A DNA stretch of 64,000 nucleotides from Filosporella fistucella. Taxonomy: Eukaryota; Ascomycota; Leotiomycetes; Helotiales. Shown here piece after piece: positions 1-12,561 of the stretch. Location of the stretch: NCBI GenBank assembly GCA_030077755.1, contig JAQJZZ010000001.1:992001-1056000 (forward strand), in the 5' to 3' direction. A program made the position numbers and the translations under genes. Position 1 is the first letter of the stretch; each line of letters begins with the position of its first letter. The notes beneath the pieces were generated by a model. The model saw only the letters and a list, made by a program, of their open reading frames with translations, searched no databases and had not been told where the DNA came from.

Positions 1-645
1 GAAGATTTGAGGGGAAAGAAGTAAAGAAAGAAAGTAAGGAGATTCAAGATAGCAAATCAGGATTTTTTCAAAGAAGTAGATTTGGACTGTCGACATTCGG
101 CGACGCATGCAATTAATAGTTACAGAACTCTCAAATATCTCAACAACTAATAGACTTGCGAATCCAATTGTTATACTTGTAGCTGTTGGGACAATTCGAA
201 GTCATCTAGCTTTGCCCCGTACTTTCAATCTACAAGAATGTCTCTTTTGGGGAAGGCAGAATGCCAATGCAATTTTTGAAGTATACACTAAGCTAATGTC
301 CTCGATTTGTTTATCACATTCCTTGCACACAACGTAGTGTTTGCAAAAGTCGAAGTTTGAAGGAATGTTGAGTTTTGGAATGTGGAGATGAAAAATAGGG
401 GCTCGAATTCTCCCCGCAAGTGGAGGTGATGCGGGGGAACCCGAGCCCCCCTTCTGCTGCCTAAGGCCTGAATGGGCAGATTTCCAACACCTCAGAATAT
501 GTCCTTGTACCTTAGGGAACAAGCACGTGGCAAATCCCAGTCGCGTCTCTCGCGCTCACAACCTCAAACTTCCTTCTCCCATTTACATCTCCACCAAACC
601 TCCACTCACTCACTCTCTCTCCCGCTCCCCCGCAAAAGCTCGGTC
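1..645. other. Intergenic region and F-box gene leader
   Basis: No convincing gene is visible; the open frames overlap one another and lack family features. The last 90 bases are a pyrimidine-rich leader (CACTCTCTCTCCCGCTCCCC-like) in front of the ATG at 646, as is usual for fungal 5' untranslated regions. Confidence 0.5.
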
Positions 646-1836
646 ATGGCCGCCTCAACCAGTCCTCGTGGACTCGGCGACTTGCCCGACGAGCTTCTTC
701 TTCAGATCATAAAATTGCTGCCCTCTCACGAAGTAGGCAGCATGTGTCTGGTCAGCCGCCGGATGAACTCTGTTGCCGATCCTGTGCTGCACAAGAATAT
801 CATGTTTAATGAGCCCGAACATCATATGACATTTACCGAATCGCTGATTACGAGGCCGAGAAGAGGTTCACTGATTCAGAATATACGGCTGGAGTATCCT
901 GGATCGGAATTGTCGCATCTGAATTTGAGGAATAGCTTGTATCAAATTGATCGGTTCTCACATGCTCTATCCACCATGTCGAATCTGGAGGATCTGTATG
1001 TCTCGGTTCCGGATCCGTTGTGCCATGGTATTGGGACTCTGTTCAATGGTCCGTTCGATCTGGCCTGTTTGAAGACTTGTAAGTAATCACCTGATTTTAA
1101 AGTTCAGCCTTGCTTACGACAAACAGGCTATTTATTCTTTCAGAGAGATAACGATGAGTATTGGGATCTACAAGAGAGTATTCATATCTTCGCTCATCCC
1201 ACCTTGGAAAAACTCACGATTCGAAGAGCTAAGCTCGACGAGAAGGGATTTGACAGCCTTGAGAAGCCTGAATACACCGCTTTGCAAGAGCTTCATTTTG
1301 TGGAGTGTGACATCAATGACGATGCTCTATCAGATATCCTCCAGCATCCCGAAGCCTTGAAAGAGTTTACCATGATTCAGAAAGAGGAGCCCACACCGGA
1401 ACTTGAGGAGACTCCAGACGACATCGGCGATTATATCAATGCTCTCAAATCAGCTCAGCATTCATTGGAAACGATCATAATCGACTACTCGATGCTAAAA
1501 GGAAAGAAAGCATTGAGGTTGAGAGAATTCGATCAGCTCAAAACTTTAGAACTTCGCGATTTCCAGCTCTATGGCTCGACCAGAAAGGCTCCGAGACTAC
1601 ACTCTGTCGGCTTGCCTCCAAACCTGGAAACCTTGACATTCCATCATCCGTTTGGTCGCGATGAGGAAGTCAATGAGCTTCTTTGCTATAGCATTGAGAA
1701 CAAGGAGATTATGGCTAGACAGTGGCGACAGATGGTGGTGGTTGAGGATGAGAATGGGATTCCGCCCAAGATTGTGGATGCTTGTAGGGCTTTGGGAAAT
1801 TTTCTGAGTACGATGTCGAGGGGTGATGATGACTAG
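646..1836 (+). CDS. F-box domain protein
   Basis: Two exons, 646-1078 and 1127-1836, encode 380 residues. The 48-nt intron has donor GTAAGT at 1079 and acceptor ACAG ending at 1126 with branch-like TGCTTAC. The downstream acceptor at 1143 would create an immediate stop, so the earlier one is chosen. Residues about 11-45 form an F-box (LPDELLLQIIKLLP, then CLVSRRMNSVA); the rest is leucine-rich and repeat-like. F-box proteins dock Skp1 and select substrates for SCF ubiquitin ligases, with the C-terminal part reading the substrate. The substrate cannot be predicted. An in-frame ATG-less extension upstream to 472 exists, but 646 follows the pyrimidine-rich leader and starts directly at the F-box, so it is preferred. 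Confidence 0.85.
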
Positions 1837-2732
1837 AATGCTTGGCTTCTGAAGTCAGGAAACATCCTCCCCTTGATCACGCTCTCTACCACCCAAGCTT
1901 CATCACCCATCCTCGGAATACGCTTTTATCCTCTCTGTTTCATTCACGCCACGTATCACAATCATAAGATGACTATAAGATAGCTTCTGCTTTCATCAAT
2001 TGTAAGTATACCCAGATTCGAAAGGCAGGACTGAAACTAATCTCTCCTAGAGACATAGAATTCTAGATACCCTCATAGACACGCCGGGAACGACAGCTCT
2101 TCCATACTAGACACCGCCAAATTAGAAGTCAAGGACAGAGAATGGGTTTATTTGATTGTTTTCGAAATGACATGCTTGCATTGGATTTCAGAACTATAGG
2201 ATGCGTTGGATTTGGAGTACCTATTTTGGAACTCGGGGGAGCTGGTACTTTATGGAGACCTAACGACAATGATGACTAGAAGGATAGAGAGTTTAAAGAA
2301 GACTTGCTTGATGCATAGAGTGCTAGAATAGAGAAATTAGATAGAATATACTGCCTGATTTTCACCATTTGGACATTGCACTTAGAGGGGATTTTATGAA
2401 GATAACACACATTAAATTCTGGTATATATGGTATCCGTGTAGGGAGAGCCACCCCGCATCACTATCTCTCATAAATCTATACGTGTTCGCGAGCAAGCTC
2501 GATCGCTTGATCAAGCCGATACACGGAATGGGATCCTCTTCTCGACGCATTCCTTTTCGTTTCACTATCCTCCTTCGATCAATCACTACAACAAGCCCTT
2601 CATCAGCTCTGAGGCTGCGCAAATCACATCAACCGCCTTTATTCCCTTCCCATGCCTCAATCCTCTTTTTCCGTCCATGCAGGACAGCTTCTCTCACACA
2701 TTAACATTACCTACTCCTATGATGTATACTCC
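1837..2732. other. Intergenic region between F-box gene and convergent neighbour
   Basis: It contains the two facing 3' ends. Open frames at 2362-2704 on both strands overlap and show no domain features, so I see no gene here. Confidence 0.5.
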
Positions 2733-4157
2733 TCACCCCTGCATGAACACCAGATTACCACCCCATCCATCTGTATTAAGTGGAATAACAGGTTCATCGC
2801 TCTCCGCATACGCAATTTGCTCCTCACTCAAAGAGCCATACGCCTTCAGCTTGGAAATGAAATCCGGGTTTCGAGGAACAGGACAATACCAATCTGGCAT
2901 ATATTTGACAGTAATATTATGTCTCAGCCGAGCCATAGCTTTAGTGAATTGGTCTCCCCTGAAATTCGCCATCGGATCGTGGTCGCAAGAGTGGTTTCCT
3001 CGAAGGGAGAGGAATTGGCATTCCTCGAGTGGCTCAGTGGAAGGCCAGCTATACTCGCGATAAAGATCTCGAACCCAGTTCTCCCATAGGGGAGGGCTGA
3101 GTTTCGGTGTGTAATGGGGATCGGTTCTGACTGAGCCTGGGATATATCCTGATTCGAGATGGCTTGTAAGGTGTATGAATTCCTTCAGGAGGTCTGCGGC
3201 TGGTCGAGCATGTACTTCTTGTCCGTAGAATCGAGTTTTGGGTATCTTGAAATGGCCTGGCCATTTATCCCATGCGAATCTTTCGAAGTATGGATCGCTT
3301 GCACCAAAGCCTTGCGTATCCAACACCACAATCCGGTTCGTGGCTGTATCCAAGACAAGAACCATGCCATATTTTCGTTGGCCGACGACTGAGAGAGGTA
3401 TTGCTGTATTGGGTAGGGAATCCGAATCCAGCATGGCAGTTTCCAGCGATGTACCTGCATCGTTAGAGAACTGCCACCTCTGAAGCGGATCTCGAGATAA
3501 CCATAAATTCGTATCATTCCTGTAGTCCACGAAATGTCCATCTCGCCACGAAATAGGCCGATCCTGCCCCATCCACCCTGGCCAGTACATAACCTGATAT
3601 TCATGCAGCTTCTCCAGCTCTTTGTCAGTCATGTAATCTCCTGCATCATTGCGCTTGTCTTCGTGAGGAATAATATAGGGTAGTTGAAGGAGAGTTTCAA
3701 TGACTTGAGGATGGAGTCCGAGTATGCTTTCTGCAAGTGTAAGGTTGATAGCTTTGTCGCCAGTGTGCGGAGGGTATGCAATCGAATCTCGTCCTAAATA
3801 CCGCATCGATTGGAGGAGTTCATAGTACTACGATATCCAAATGTCAGCTTTAGCCAAAGAAAGATTAGAGGCCTCACGATAAGACATGTCTCGGGATAAA
3901 CTGGGAAAGAAACTTACAGCTGTGACAAGCGCAACAGTCTCCGTCACATTATATGGAACATTGTCATACACAGGATCTCCTTGAAAGAAGAGCTTCCAAA
4001 GCACTAGGCCTTGTAGTACCAGCATCAACCCAACAAAATAGTAAATCGTTTTCCGGGAAGGGCGGGCAGTACCCGCCTGCCATGATTTCCGGATCAGAGA
4101 ATGACTTTCCTCGTCGCGATTTGACCCTGTGACCTTCTGGAGGCTGATCTTGACCAT
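2733..4157 (-). CDS. Single-pass membrane-anchored fungal protein, unknown function
   Basis: Two exons on the minus strand (4157-3918 and 3827-2733) give 444 residues. The 90-nt intron starts GTAAGTTTC and ends ATCGTAG, and the frame continues exactly (VTA then YYELLQSM). An in-frame ATG three codons upstream (4166) is an alternative start. One hydrophobic helix near residues 38-55 (YYFVGLMLVLQGLVLW) follows a basic N-terminus, which suggests a type II membrane protein with a long lumenal or extracellular domain. N-glycosylation sequons occur just after the helix (NVTE) and later (NHSC, NITV). The central part (VVGQRKYGMVLVLDTATNRI) vaguely recalls SMI1/KNR4-type folds, but this is not strong enough to name it. 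No catalytic motif is visible. Confidence 0.8.
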
Positions 4158-4651
4158 AATGAACACTTAACGGCAGGCAAAAGATGCCTTCAAAGTGAGT
4201 GCTGAAGATAGGTTCATCGTCCGATGTCGACGAGCTCGAGATCTACGGAGGCATTGCACGGACCATGCCTATTCGGGGAACTGGCATGTGAGGCCAAGTG
4301 ATTTCAATATTCAGGGGTGCAAAATATCGTGGGAATTGTTTACGAACTGCGATCGTGATCCTCGTGTCTTATTGTTTACAGATGATATTTGAAAATCAAG
4401 TCATGGTTTGTTTCAAGGATGCTAGGACCGCTCGCCGAGGAACTAGACCCTCCTTCCCCAAAAAAAGTAACCCTAACGGCAAGAACATCCATTAGTAGAC
4501 TAAATACTCATTCTGTTGAAATATGATAAACTCTCCTGAACGGGTTTACTAAACATGTAAATGGTACCTACAACGCCAGATCCTTCAGCAGACTTCCAAC
4601 ACAGCATACAAGTACAACCTCAGCTGGTAACTACCGTCCATCAATCATGCC
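4158..4651. other. Intergenic region
   Basis: About 490 bases between two minus-strand genes. Small plus-strand frames here have no domain features. It should hold the promoter of the membrane-anchored protein and the 3' end of the next gene. Confidence 0.4.
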
Positions 4652-5543
4652 TCATACCTCATACTTCATATTCAAATACCCTGCAGCTTCTCTCATTTCC
4701 TCTTCCGAAGGCAGATTCACAATCATCAGATACAAATCATTGCCAGATCGTGCTTCACCAAATCCATGACTGGTCTCCATTCTAGGAAGTCTAGGAGCGG
4801 GTGCCGCTTTCTCAGCTGGATCGTCGGTCTCGATCCTCGATTCTGGAGCTTGTGTTATGAGAAAAGCAAACAGCCCATGAGGCTGAAAGAGCTCTTTGTT
4901 GGTCTTTAACAAGAGTACATCGGCTCTGAAACAAGTCAGCGCTGCGAAGCTGTCTGTTGGGAATTCCTTACTCAGTCGCAGTAGCACATCTCTTCGACGC
5001 TTCGATCCCCACAAATGCAGCAAGCGCTTCAGGTTGTGTCGAGGTTTTCCTACTCTGGCAGTGTGAAGATAAAGCAGGCATGTTAAGAACGTGGAAATGC
5101 GGTGTAGCCTATACATCTATCAATCATTCCGTCCCGTCCTGTAGAGTGGGAGTCACTACCTTCATGCATTCACCAAGGGCATCAAGAAAGTCCAGAAACA
5201 CGGCTTGAGTGACTCCACATCCTTCAAGTGCTGTAGCCTCTGACTTTGTCAAGTCCCAGATGTCGCCCTCTGTTTCTTGCTGGGGAATGATAAGAGGCTG
5301 CGACAGCCTATTTATATCCATTCCTGAATCCTTGCGCTTGAGAGATTTTGAGCTTCTTGGTGATGGCAACTCTGAAGTTGTAACTTCTTGTATCAACTTA
5401 GAGCTTTGCATAGTTTTGGATGTCGGTGAATGATGTTGCTCCCAGAACTCGGCGTCGCTGTCGAACTCTCCATCGTAACTCTCGTCTGAGCTGCTGCATA
5501 TCATATCAAGCTCATCCAGTGCATCTTTGCTATAGTTAGACAT
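4652..5543 (-). CDS. Conserved fungal protein of unknown function
   Basis: Three exons on the minus strand are proposed: 5543-5160, 5108-4972 and 4925-4652, for 264 residues. The introns are 51 nt (GTAGTG...GTATAG) and 46 nt (GTAAGG...TTTCAG). The middle exon is read in a different frame from the long open frame that covers it: its frame gives AFVGIEASKRCATATEADVL and joins cleanly to the third exon, whereas the longer open frame would give a basic, unlikely sequence. The N-terminal half is acidic and serine-rich, and the C-terminal half has TNKELFQPHGLFAFLI. I recognise the general shape (FLDALxE..., then NKELFxPxGL) from uncharacterised mould proteins but know no function. The 5' intron donor is weak, so that junction is the least certain. 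Confidence 0.7.
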
Positions 5544-7658
5544 CTTGATGCTGATAGAGATGAATGAGGGTAGTTACCTTGAGGTAAATGTCTTTCTGTT
5601 ACCCCGCCTGAATGTAGCTGTTCATTCATACTCATTTTAACTTTATTGTGGGGAGCTATGTCGATCTTTGTCTTTCCTCAGAATTCACCAATGATTATTG
5701 TTTCTATGCTGAAGGATGAAAACATTTGTTCAGAAGGATATCGGATACCAGGAGTTTTGTACTTCCATGAAACTCAATTAATCATCGAAAAGTCGGCGTG
5801 GGAAATGGCCGTTAAGGATATACCATAACCCCGCTGCGGCTTGGTATGATGAAGAGGAGTTCTAAATGCTGACCGGAAAAGGAATGGACTAGACACAGCC
5901 CCTCTCGCCGCGTGCCAAGCTGTCACTGCCAAACCTTGTATATTTTTTTTGGATCCAATAAGATGTCTAACTATGTATATGTTGTCTCGTCTCCGATGCA
6001 AAATTTACTATCTAGATGCTAGTGCATTTCCGTAGCGCTTCTACGAAATCGAGAACATCACCTAGAATGGCTTCCGCAATCGCCTAGATCCGGATCATTG
6101 TATAGTAGGTACTTTTGATGAATCTGCACATCAAGTCGATTATCTATTCCTGTCTCATAACAATCTCGACGTCTTGCATTTCGAGCACCAGCGCAATACC
6201 TGATTCTCAGGGAGAGTCAGCATTTGGCGAAAGGCTCTTTGAGCGATGATGCTGGTGCAGATACGATTCCACGACATAATGGAAAACCGAAGGGAGATTC
6301 TTCTTTCAGGATTTTGATTGGCCCTTAATCCGATGCTTAGAGGATGTCTATTTGACCGGTGTTCTCTCCATTCACAACATCGAATTAGTAAATGCATTTC
6401 GCATTGGACGCTCCATCTCAGTGCTCATTATTTGGACGCTTTATATTCGATTCCGAGTTCAATTCGCGACGCAGGGTTTGTCTATCAAATCCAGAGATAA
6501 TCGCAAGGCGGAAATTATCAAGTTTCGAAAACTGTAGCTTCACCTTCCTATCAGATTCGACTCAAATGCAAGAGCAAAAGAAGTCCAGCGCGATGGACAT
6601 ACTTACACTCACATAGTATGCATTAGAATTCTGATACTATAACCTCATTTAAGGATTATGGAAAGATTTTGCTTCCTAGAGAGCAGGAGTAAGTCATCGT
6701 GTTGTCCGGGGCGTAAAGTGTCCGCAAGCATCTCAAAATGTTAAAAATTTGATTGCAAATTTTACAGAAATCCTCCAAATCCCAGAACATGAGAGATTCA
6801 CTAGTAGCAAGATGTCTTCCCGCTACTCATTTTACTCCTGTTCAAACTCTTTTCAGATAGCTTTGGTTAGTTTATTAAGATGCATTTACACGACTTTGAT
6901 GCTTGAAGTCACAGACCATGATTAGGGTGCAAGGATTTTAATATAGCTTGCCTCTTCTCCCTTATATGTTGCTTATCTAATTACAAGTAATTGATATGGA
7001 ATTCGTATGGCCTGATCTAATCGTTGACGATGATCAGAACTCGATGCTGGCCTGTAAATTGGATTAATTTCAGATGATTATTCAAATTTAGTACACTGCA
7101 TTCAAGCTTCAGAACTTTAATACTAAATGTCGTTATGCTCCACGAATTCCTCTCTCCCTAGGCTGAAGAATCAAGAAGTAGACCCCTTCCAAGATATACC
7201 GAATATACTCATCGCGATGCAAAGCTACAGCTTCGTCTCATTCACAAGTTTACTTTCAGTGCTGCCATTAACTTAAATTAATTTAAATCTGGTATATATC
7301 TTGACTCCATATCCCCTGCCTCTTCAAACTTTCCAATTTTCAATCCTTGAAATGCCATCCAAATTTTGCAACATAACCACAGGTGTAGAATTCCTTATGA
7401 TCACACATTTCTATTCAACAGATGTATCCTGCGAATACATTCCGGGAGGCGTTCTCAACTCTTTGCTGCGAGCTAGATTTTAGGCTTGTGAATGAGGAGC
7501 ACCTCGTTCACGTACCTTTATTCGACATGGACCGAGTGCCTGACATCAACAATCCACACGTGCAGAGTATGTTAAACATTTACAGATTCTGAACACAGCT
7601 AATATGTGTCTAGCCGTTGAAGCAGCGTTTGGCTCACAGACCGATCATCCGTAAGCGG
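5544..7658. other. 2.1-kb region without a supported gene
   Basis: Frames here are at most about 80 codons, overlap on opposite strands and show no domains. The segment 6600-7300 is AT-rich. The last part may hold a small first exon for the following Pro/Gln-rich ORF: an ATG at 7536 or 7492, a possible donor GTATGT at 7566 and an acceptor CTAG at 7613. The phases fit only the less protein-like of the two frames. Confidence 0.4.
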
Positions 7659-8042
7659 ATGCTGTCTGAAGAAAAAGCGAAATTGAGTCGGTGGTATGAT
7701 GGGCCAGATCACACCCTTCGAACCTTCATCGCCGGGCATCAGGGAATCGCTTCAGTACCACAGTTCCAGGCTGTCCATCAACCACACCAGCCAACAAACA
7801 CAGGCTTTGGATTACTGGCACCATTTCAAACATGGCAACGACCATCAATGTCTCAGCAAAGGAACATGCAGCATCTAAACAGTAATTTCGCGCCTGCCAC
7901 AGGATATCCTCCCTATGTGGCACAACAAGCCAGCCCAATGCACACTGGCATACCTCAAATTACAAACTCACCGGTTCATTTCCAAGGTCAATGGTGGTTC
8001 CCGGCACCACCGACCTATACACAACCGGGTTATAATCAATAG
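7659..8042 (+). CDS. Pro/Gln-rich hypothetical protein, possibly interrupted
   Basis: From the ATG at 7659 the frame encodes 127 residues. A charged start (SEEKAKLSRWYDGPDH) is followed by a long Gln/Pro/His-rich segment and ends at TAG 8040-8042. The same frame then stays open for another 32 codons with the same composition (HQQAPPPPQPQHGPQPQQEE) to TAA at 8139-8141. The match in composition on both sides suggests that TAG is a recent nonsense change or an error rather than the original end. Upstream, the frame is open back to 7614, directly after a plausible acceptor, so a first exon is likely missing from this model. No family recognised. Confidence 0.4.
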   Translation: MLSEEKAKLSRWYDGPDHTLRTFIAGHQGIASVPQFQAVHQPHQPTNTGFGLLAPFQTWQRPSMSQQRNMQHLNSNFAPATGYPPYVAQQASPMHTGIPQITNSPVHFQGQWWFPAPPTYTQPGYNQ

Positions 8043-8142
8043 CATGGCCAATGGCACCAACAGGCACCTCCTCCACCACAGCCTCAACATGGGCCTCAAC
8101 CCCAACAGGAGGAACGATATCGCCGATCATGGAATTTTTAAC

Positions 8143-9393
8143 AATAAAGACAAAATATGTTTCTGCATTCCTGGACACATCTGCATCTGGCGATTAGGTA
8201 TCGCACATTTCACGACCATATTTCGTGTTTTACCATTGGACACGATGGCATACTATGCTGGGAAGCCGTGTTCTTTTGTAAATGGAGCACAAGAATTATT
8301 GGCAGCAGCCGGGTGATGCTTCACAACATCGAAGACAGCCTTAAAATTGGATCTTATTGCTTCAATTGATGATAGAAAAAATATTCATGGCCACTTCACT
8401 TTGCATAAGAAAGAATGAAGATGATTCAAGTTACATGATTCAAGTTACATGATTCAAGTTACATGATCCAAGACGCGACTATGCAAGTGACCGTTGAGGG
8501 TTTTATGTTCATTGAGAGAGAGAATATACAGTCAGCGTGGGTTTCGGGTTTGTACTTTCTGAACCCGTTCAAATTAATTGAGTCACAGTACCAACTCTCA
8601 CCCTGATGATCTCGCTGATTCAGCACATTACAGAGATGGCGTGCTGAATCAGCAAGTCGAAAAATAAACAAAGCGACTTTCAGCTTGGGGTTGAGATCCC
8701 GGAAATGTGTATTGAATTTCTACAGATCTCTATCAATAGTCCGGGGAACTCTAGTGCAGCTTCTGCTAAACTGTACCTCACCGGAAATAAAACAGATGTA
8801 TGCATTGGCCAATTATATACAAAGAGACTGAGGTAAATCCAAGTCAATAGATGGGAAAAAAGTTTGTGGAGGGGTAGCTCACGCTGCACCCTTGCTATGC
8901 AAATTTGCGATGATTCCCGTTGTCTGTGTTGATATTAACGTAGTAGATACCGAGTAGAGGCCGATAAGAGTGCCACATCACCGCCGCATACCTTACCTCT
9001 GGACAGGCTAGTAGAAAGCAATTTATTTTACCAGATTCATCCTTCTGCGGCTGAGTCGAACCAATGACAAGGACATTCGCAGGGTGAGAGGCTTTTGAAT
9101 GTTCCCTAGTTGAAGAAGGGACCCCGCGACTTCGGGCTTTGACCACCAGCATGCAAGCTTCTTTCAGCCTTCACCTTGCACCAACTCAACTTTCTACCTG
9201 CTGAGTCTACCGGTCAAATGCCGAGGACGGCTCGCCGATACCATAAAGCTAAGCACATCGGGACTATTAAATGTCGGCATTGATTTACCCAGCATATATT
9301 CCTTGTGGGTGCTGAATTGTCTCTCTCCTTCACCGTCTGTCAAAAGAAAAGTAATTGTGACCCTTCATTACAGTTTCTCGCATTTCAGACAAC
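8143..9393. other. Intergenic region upstream of the sulfite exporter
   Basis: It holds a short tandem repeat (listed separately) and the promoter of the next gene. No open frame with protein-like content was found. Confidence 0.5.
8421..8472. repeat. 14-bp tandem repeat, 3.7 copies
   Basis: The unit ATGATTCAAGTTAC occurs three times exactly (8421-8434, 8435-8448, 8449-8462), followed by a partial copy with one substitution (ATGATCCAAG). It lies in non-coding DNA. The perfect copies suggest recent slippage. Confidence 0.95.
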
Positions 9394-11104
9394 ATGGAGC
9401 CCACCAACAGCTGCAATACTCATAATTGCCCACTTCATTTCCACACCAATGACAATATATTCGTCGATGAAAGTAATCTACAAGTACCCGAAACTCTGCT
9501 GGAAGAGAACCAGACCATTCTCTCCGAAGGGCAGACACCCGAGCCTACTGTCAGCTCACAGAAGAGAACAATCGAAGCGGATCAGCTGGAAGATGGAAAT
9601 CGCAATGCTCTCGAAGAACGCGGCTTTCGGAGAATAATAAGGAACTTCACCCCATCGTAAGGTCGAATATCTTGGTACCATTTTGGTGCCGCGGTGATCC
9701 TACTGATTTGACGCAGATGGTTCATAATTACGATGAGCACTGGGGTCGTTTCGATCCTTCTTCATCAATTGCCTTATAATGGTGACGGTCTCCAAGTAAT
9801 TTCTGTTGTATTTTTTGTCCTGAATTTGATTCTATTCTTGCTATTCACCGTTATATCATGTCTGAGATATATTCTATATCCACAGCTCTTTCCAGCTGTC
9901 CTTCGGCATCCACACCAAAGTCTGTTTCTGGCTACCTTTCCAGTTGGACTTGCAACACTAATCAATATGACTGTCTTGGTGTGCGTACCAGTTTGGGGAC
10001 ACGGCCCTGCTATATTTGCTTGGGTGCTATGGTGGATTGTTAGTGTGTTGGCCCTTACTACCTGTTTTCACCTGACATTTGTAATGTGAGTAATACAATA
10101 CTTTCTTGACAATAAATTTGTTCCTCCTGCCTAAAATATACTTATACTTATGAATTTGAAGAATGTCGAACCAAAGAAACGACCTAGCGGAGATGACAGC
10201 ACTATATCTCATCCCAATTGTTTCGGTGGTTATTGCTGCGACCTCAGGTGGTCTGGTTGCAGGAGTGCTTCCTGATCATAATCATCAGCTATGGACTCTT
10301 GTTATCAGCTACATACTCTGGGGCATTGGGTCGCCTCTCTCGTGGATCATATTAACTCTCTATTTTCTCCGCATGACGGTACACAAGCCACTCAAACGAG
10401 AGGTTATTGTTTCACTTTTACTCCCGATTGGGCCTTTAAGGTTGTCAGGGTTTTCGTAAGTCGATTTTTGTTTCTTCTGGCCAGTCTTAAACTGCTAGTA
10501 ATATACACTGATTACACTAGTATGATCGTTCTCGGCAAACTTTCCCGGCGCCTGTTTCCCATTACACACAGCATTCCAATGGTCGCTGGTGCAGGTGATA
10601 TTTTCTACGTAGTTGGAATCTTTATCGGTCTCATTCTATGGGGCTTCTCCATTACATGGTTTTCGGTTGCCGTGGTGATGATAGCTACTTCCGGCGGTTT
10701 TCCATTCAATATGGGGTGGTGGGGATTTATATTCCCAGTTGGTCAGTCTTTAACATCTTTTTTTGACTTGTACATTTGATCTGACTGTATTTTGAACAGG
10801 CGTTTTCACACTCCTGACGATAGCACTTGGGGAGGAGCTAGAATCTCAATTTCTTAAAATTACTTCATGTGTAAGATTATTTCATGTCCAATACACGTTT
10901 AGAGTCAATGTGACACTAACCAACGTTATGCTTTAGGTACTAACTGGCATCTGTATTATTATGTGGATTGGTGTTGCTTTTGGGACAGTGTACCGATCTA
11001 TTACTGGCAAGATGTTTTTTGCGCCTTGCCTAGGGACAGATTTATTTCTGAGAAAGATAGAGGAAGGGAGAATTGTACCTAAAAACTCAAAGAGGAGTGT
11101 TTGA
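9394..11104 (+). CDS. SSU1-type sulfite efflux pump (TDT family)
   Basis: Six exons (9394-9656, 9717-10085, 10162-10455, 10521-10741, 10800-10870, 10937-11104) encode 461 residues, close to the 458 of yeast Ssu1. The protein starts with about 75 hydrophilic residues, then about ten membrane helices. Diagnostic stretches of the tellurite-resistance/dicarboxylate transporter family are present: FTPSWFIITMSTGVVSILLH, HPHQSLFLATFPVGLATLIN, ATSGGLVAGVLP and FPVGVFTLLTIALGEEL. Ssu1 proteins sit in the plasma membrane and export sulfite, giving sulfite tolerance and, in keratin-degrading fungi, helping to reduce disulfides. The related malate permease Mae1 is the main alternative, but the HPxQSLFL segment fits Ssu1. 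All five introns have GT-AG ends and preserve the frame. Confidence 0.88.
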
Positions 11105-11993
11105 TTCTTGGTTTAGTCTGAGATCTGACTATTACTGATCTTTGCGGGTTTCTAATTCCGCTCTTGGGCGAGAATATTGTGTTCGAGATGTCAACTTCAT
11201 GCCTAAATTCCAGAGACATTTCAATTCCAAGGTGTGGACGAGGCGGGTAGTGAAAGCGACGTATGCTATACGGGATAAGTTGCCTGAGCGCAAACAGCAA
11301 GTATCAAGGGCCAGTAGAAAACATGAATCTGGGCCCTTCAAGCAAGAGGTTGCATGGAAACTATACCTTCTTCGCAAAGTCTAATCTTACTTTGCAGCAG
11401 TTGCCTGCGCTAATGCTTCTACTATTCTTAACAAATATTTATCTTGGATCGGGTTCACCATCTCATCGTATTTTAGTCATACATCGGAATTTAGATATCG
11501 CTTCATTATTCTAAGCATGCATCCCGCCCACTATCTAGAGACACAGATGCGGGGCCGGGGTACAGTCCAGGGTTCAAAGACCCACTAAGCCTTATCCGAA
11601 GCTTCTTTAACGGCCAACACTTCACATCACGTTTTCTTATAACAGCATTTCGGGATTTAGAGTTCTTTGTAGCATAAATTTCTCGATCTCTCAAAAAGGG
11701 TCTTTCTCAGGAACGCCTCAATGGTGTCATTCTTGACTATGTCCTTGGTGAGACCTTTACCGGGGCTTCATTGGGAATCGATGGCGCAATTCTAGCTATG
11801 GCGTCGTCTTGCCTGTCAAGTGAGGGGCTGATCGGCGACTGATTTGTGTTATCAATCGCCTTATTCGAGGGAGGTGATAAGGTTTGTGACATGTTTAGTG
11901 ATATAAAGACTACTTATATTCTCTTCTTCTCCATTGAAATTAACCTTGAATATCTCTCTCCAACACAACGCAGTATTCCCGTAGTATACAAGA
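11105..11993. other. Intergenic region between SSU1-type gene and carbonic anhydrase
   Basis: About 890 bases. Overlapping frames on both strands are non-specific. It holds the SSU1 3' end and the promoter of the carbonic anhydrase. Confidence 0.5.
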
Positions 11994-12561
11994 ATGGCTC
12001 CAACTCCAATCCAAGAGAATCTGGTCGAGTCAAATAAGAAGTATGCATCTAGCTTTACACAAGGCGATCTTGCTTTACCGCCAGCGAAGAAATATGCTGT
12101 CGGTATGTTTACACGACCCAATATACTAATTCCTTCACTAATAGAATACAGTGACCTGCATGGACGCACGGATCGACCCTGCCGCCGCATACGGAATCTC
12201 TCTCGGCGACGCCCACGTAATCCGCAACGCAGGAGGCAACGCACGCGATGCTCTTCGCTCCCTCGTCATTTCAGAACAATTACTCGGCACCCAGGAGATC
12301 ATTCTCGTTAAACATACTGGCTGCGGGATGCTCACGTTTGGAAACAAGGATGCGGAAGGTCTTGTGCAGAAGAATTTGGGTGACGAAGCTACGAAGGAAC
12401 TGAGTGCTTTTAACTCGGATTTTCAAGCATTTCCGAAATTAGAGGAAGCGGTTAAGGATGATGTGGCTTTCTTGAAGGGGAGTAAGTTGATTCCAGATAG
12501 TGTGACTATTTCTGGGTGGGTTTATGAGGTTGAGACGGGTAAGGTTAGAAGTGTGGTCTAA
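11994..12561 (+). CDS. Beta-class carbonic anhydrase
   Basis: Two exons (11994-12102, 12152-12561) encode 172 residues; the 49-nt intron begins GTATGT and ends TACAG. The zinc site of beta-carbonic anhydrases is complete: Cys39 with the Asp41-Arg43 dyad in VTCMDAR, then His91 and Cys94 in KHTGCGM. The enzyme interconverts CO2 and bicarbonate. The short length and the lack of an N-terminal targeting sequence match the compact, probably cytosolic, fungal form rather than the longer mitochondrial-type (Nce103/Can2) enzymes. The conserved RNAGGNARDALRSL segment follows the first zinc motif. It lies downstream of the sulfite pump in the same direction; any functional link is unproven. Confidence 0.93.

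Noticed and set aside
5043..5116. Long open frame covering the middle exon of the 4.7-kb gene
   Set aside because: The spliced alternative frame gives better sequence and proper junctions on both sides.
7301..7483. Short ORF before the Pro/Gln-rich frame
   Set aside because: Composition is random-like and it does not join the following frame.
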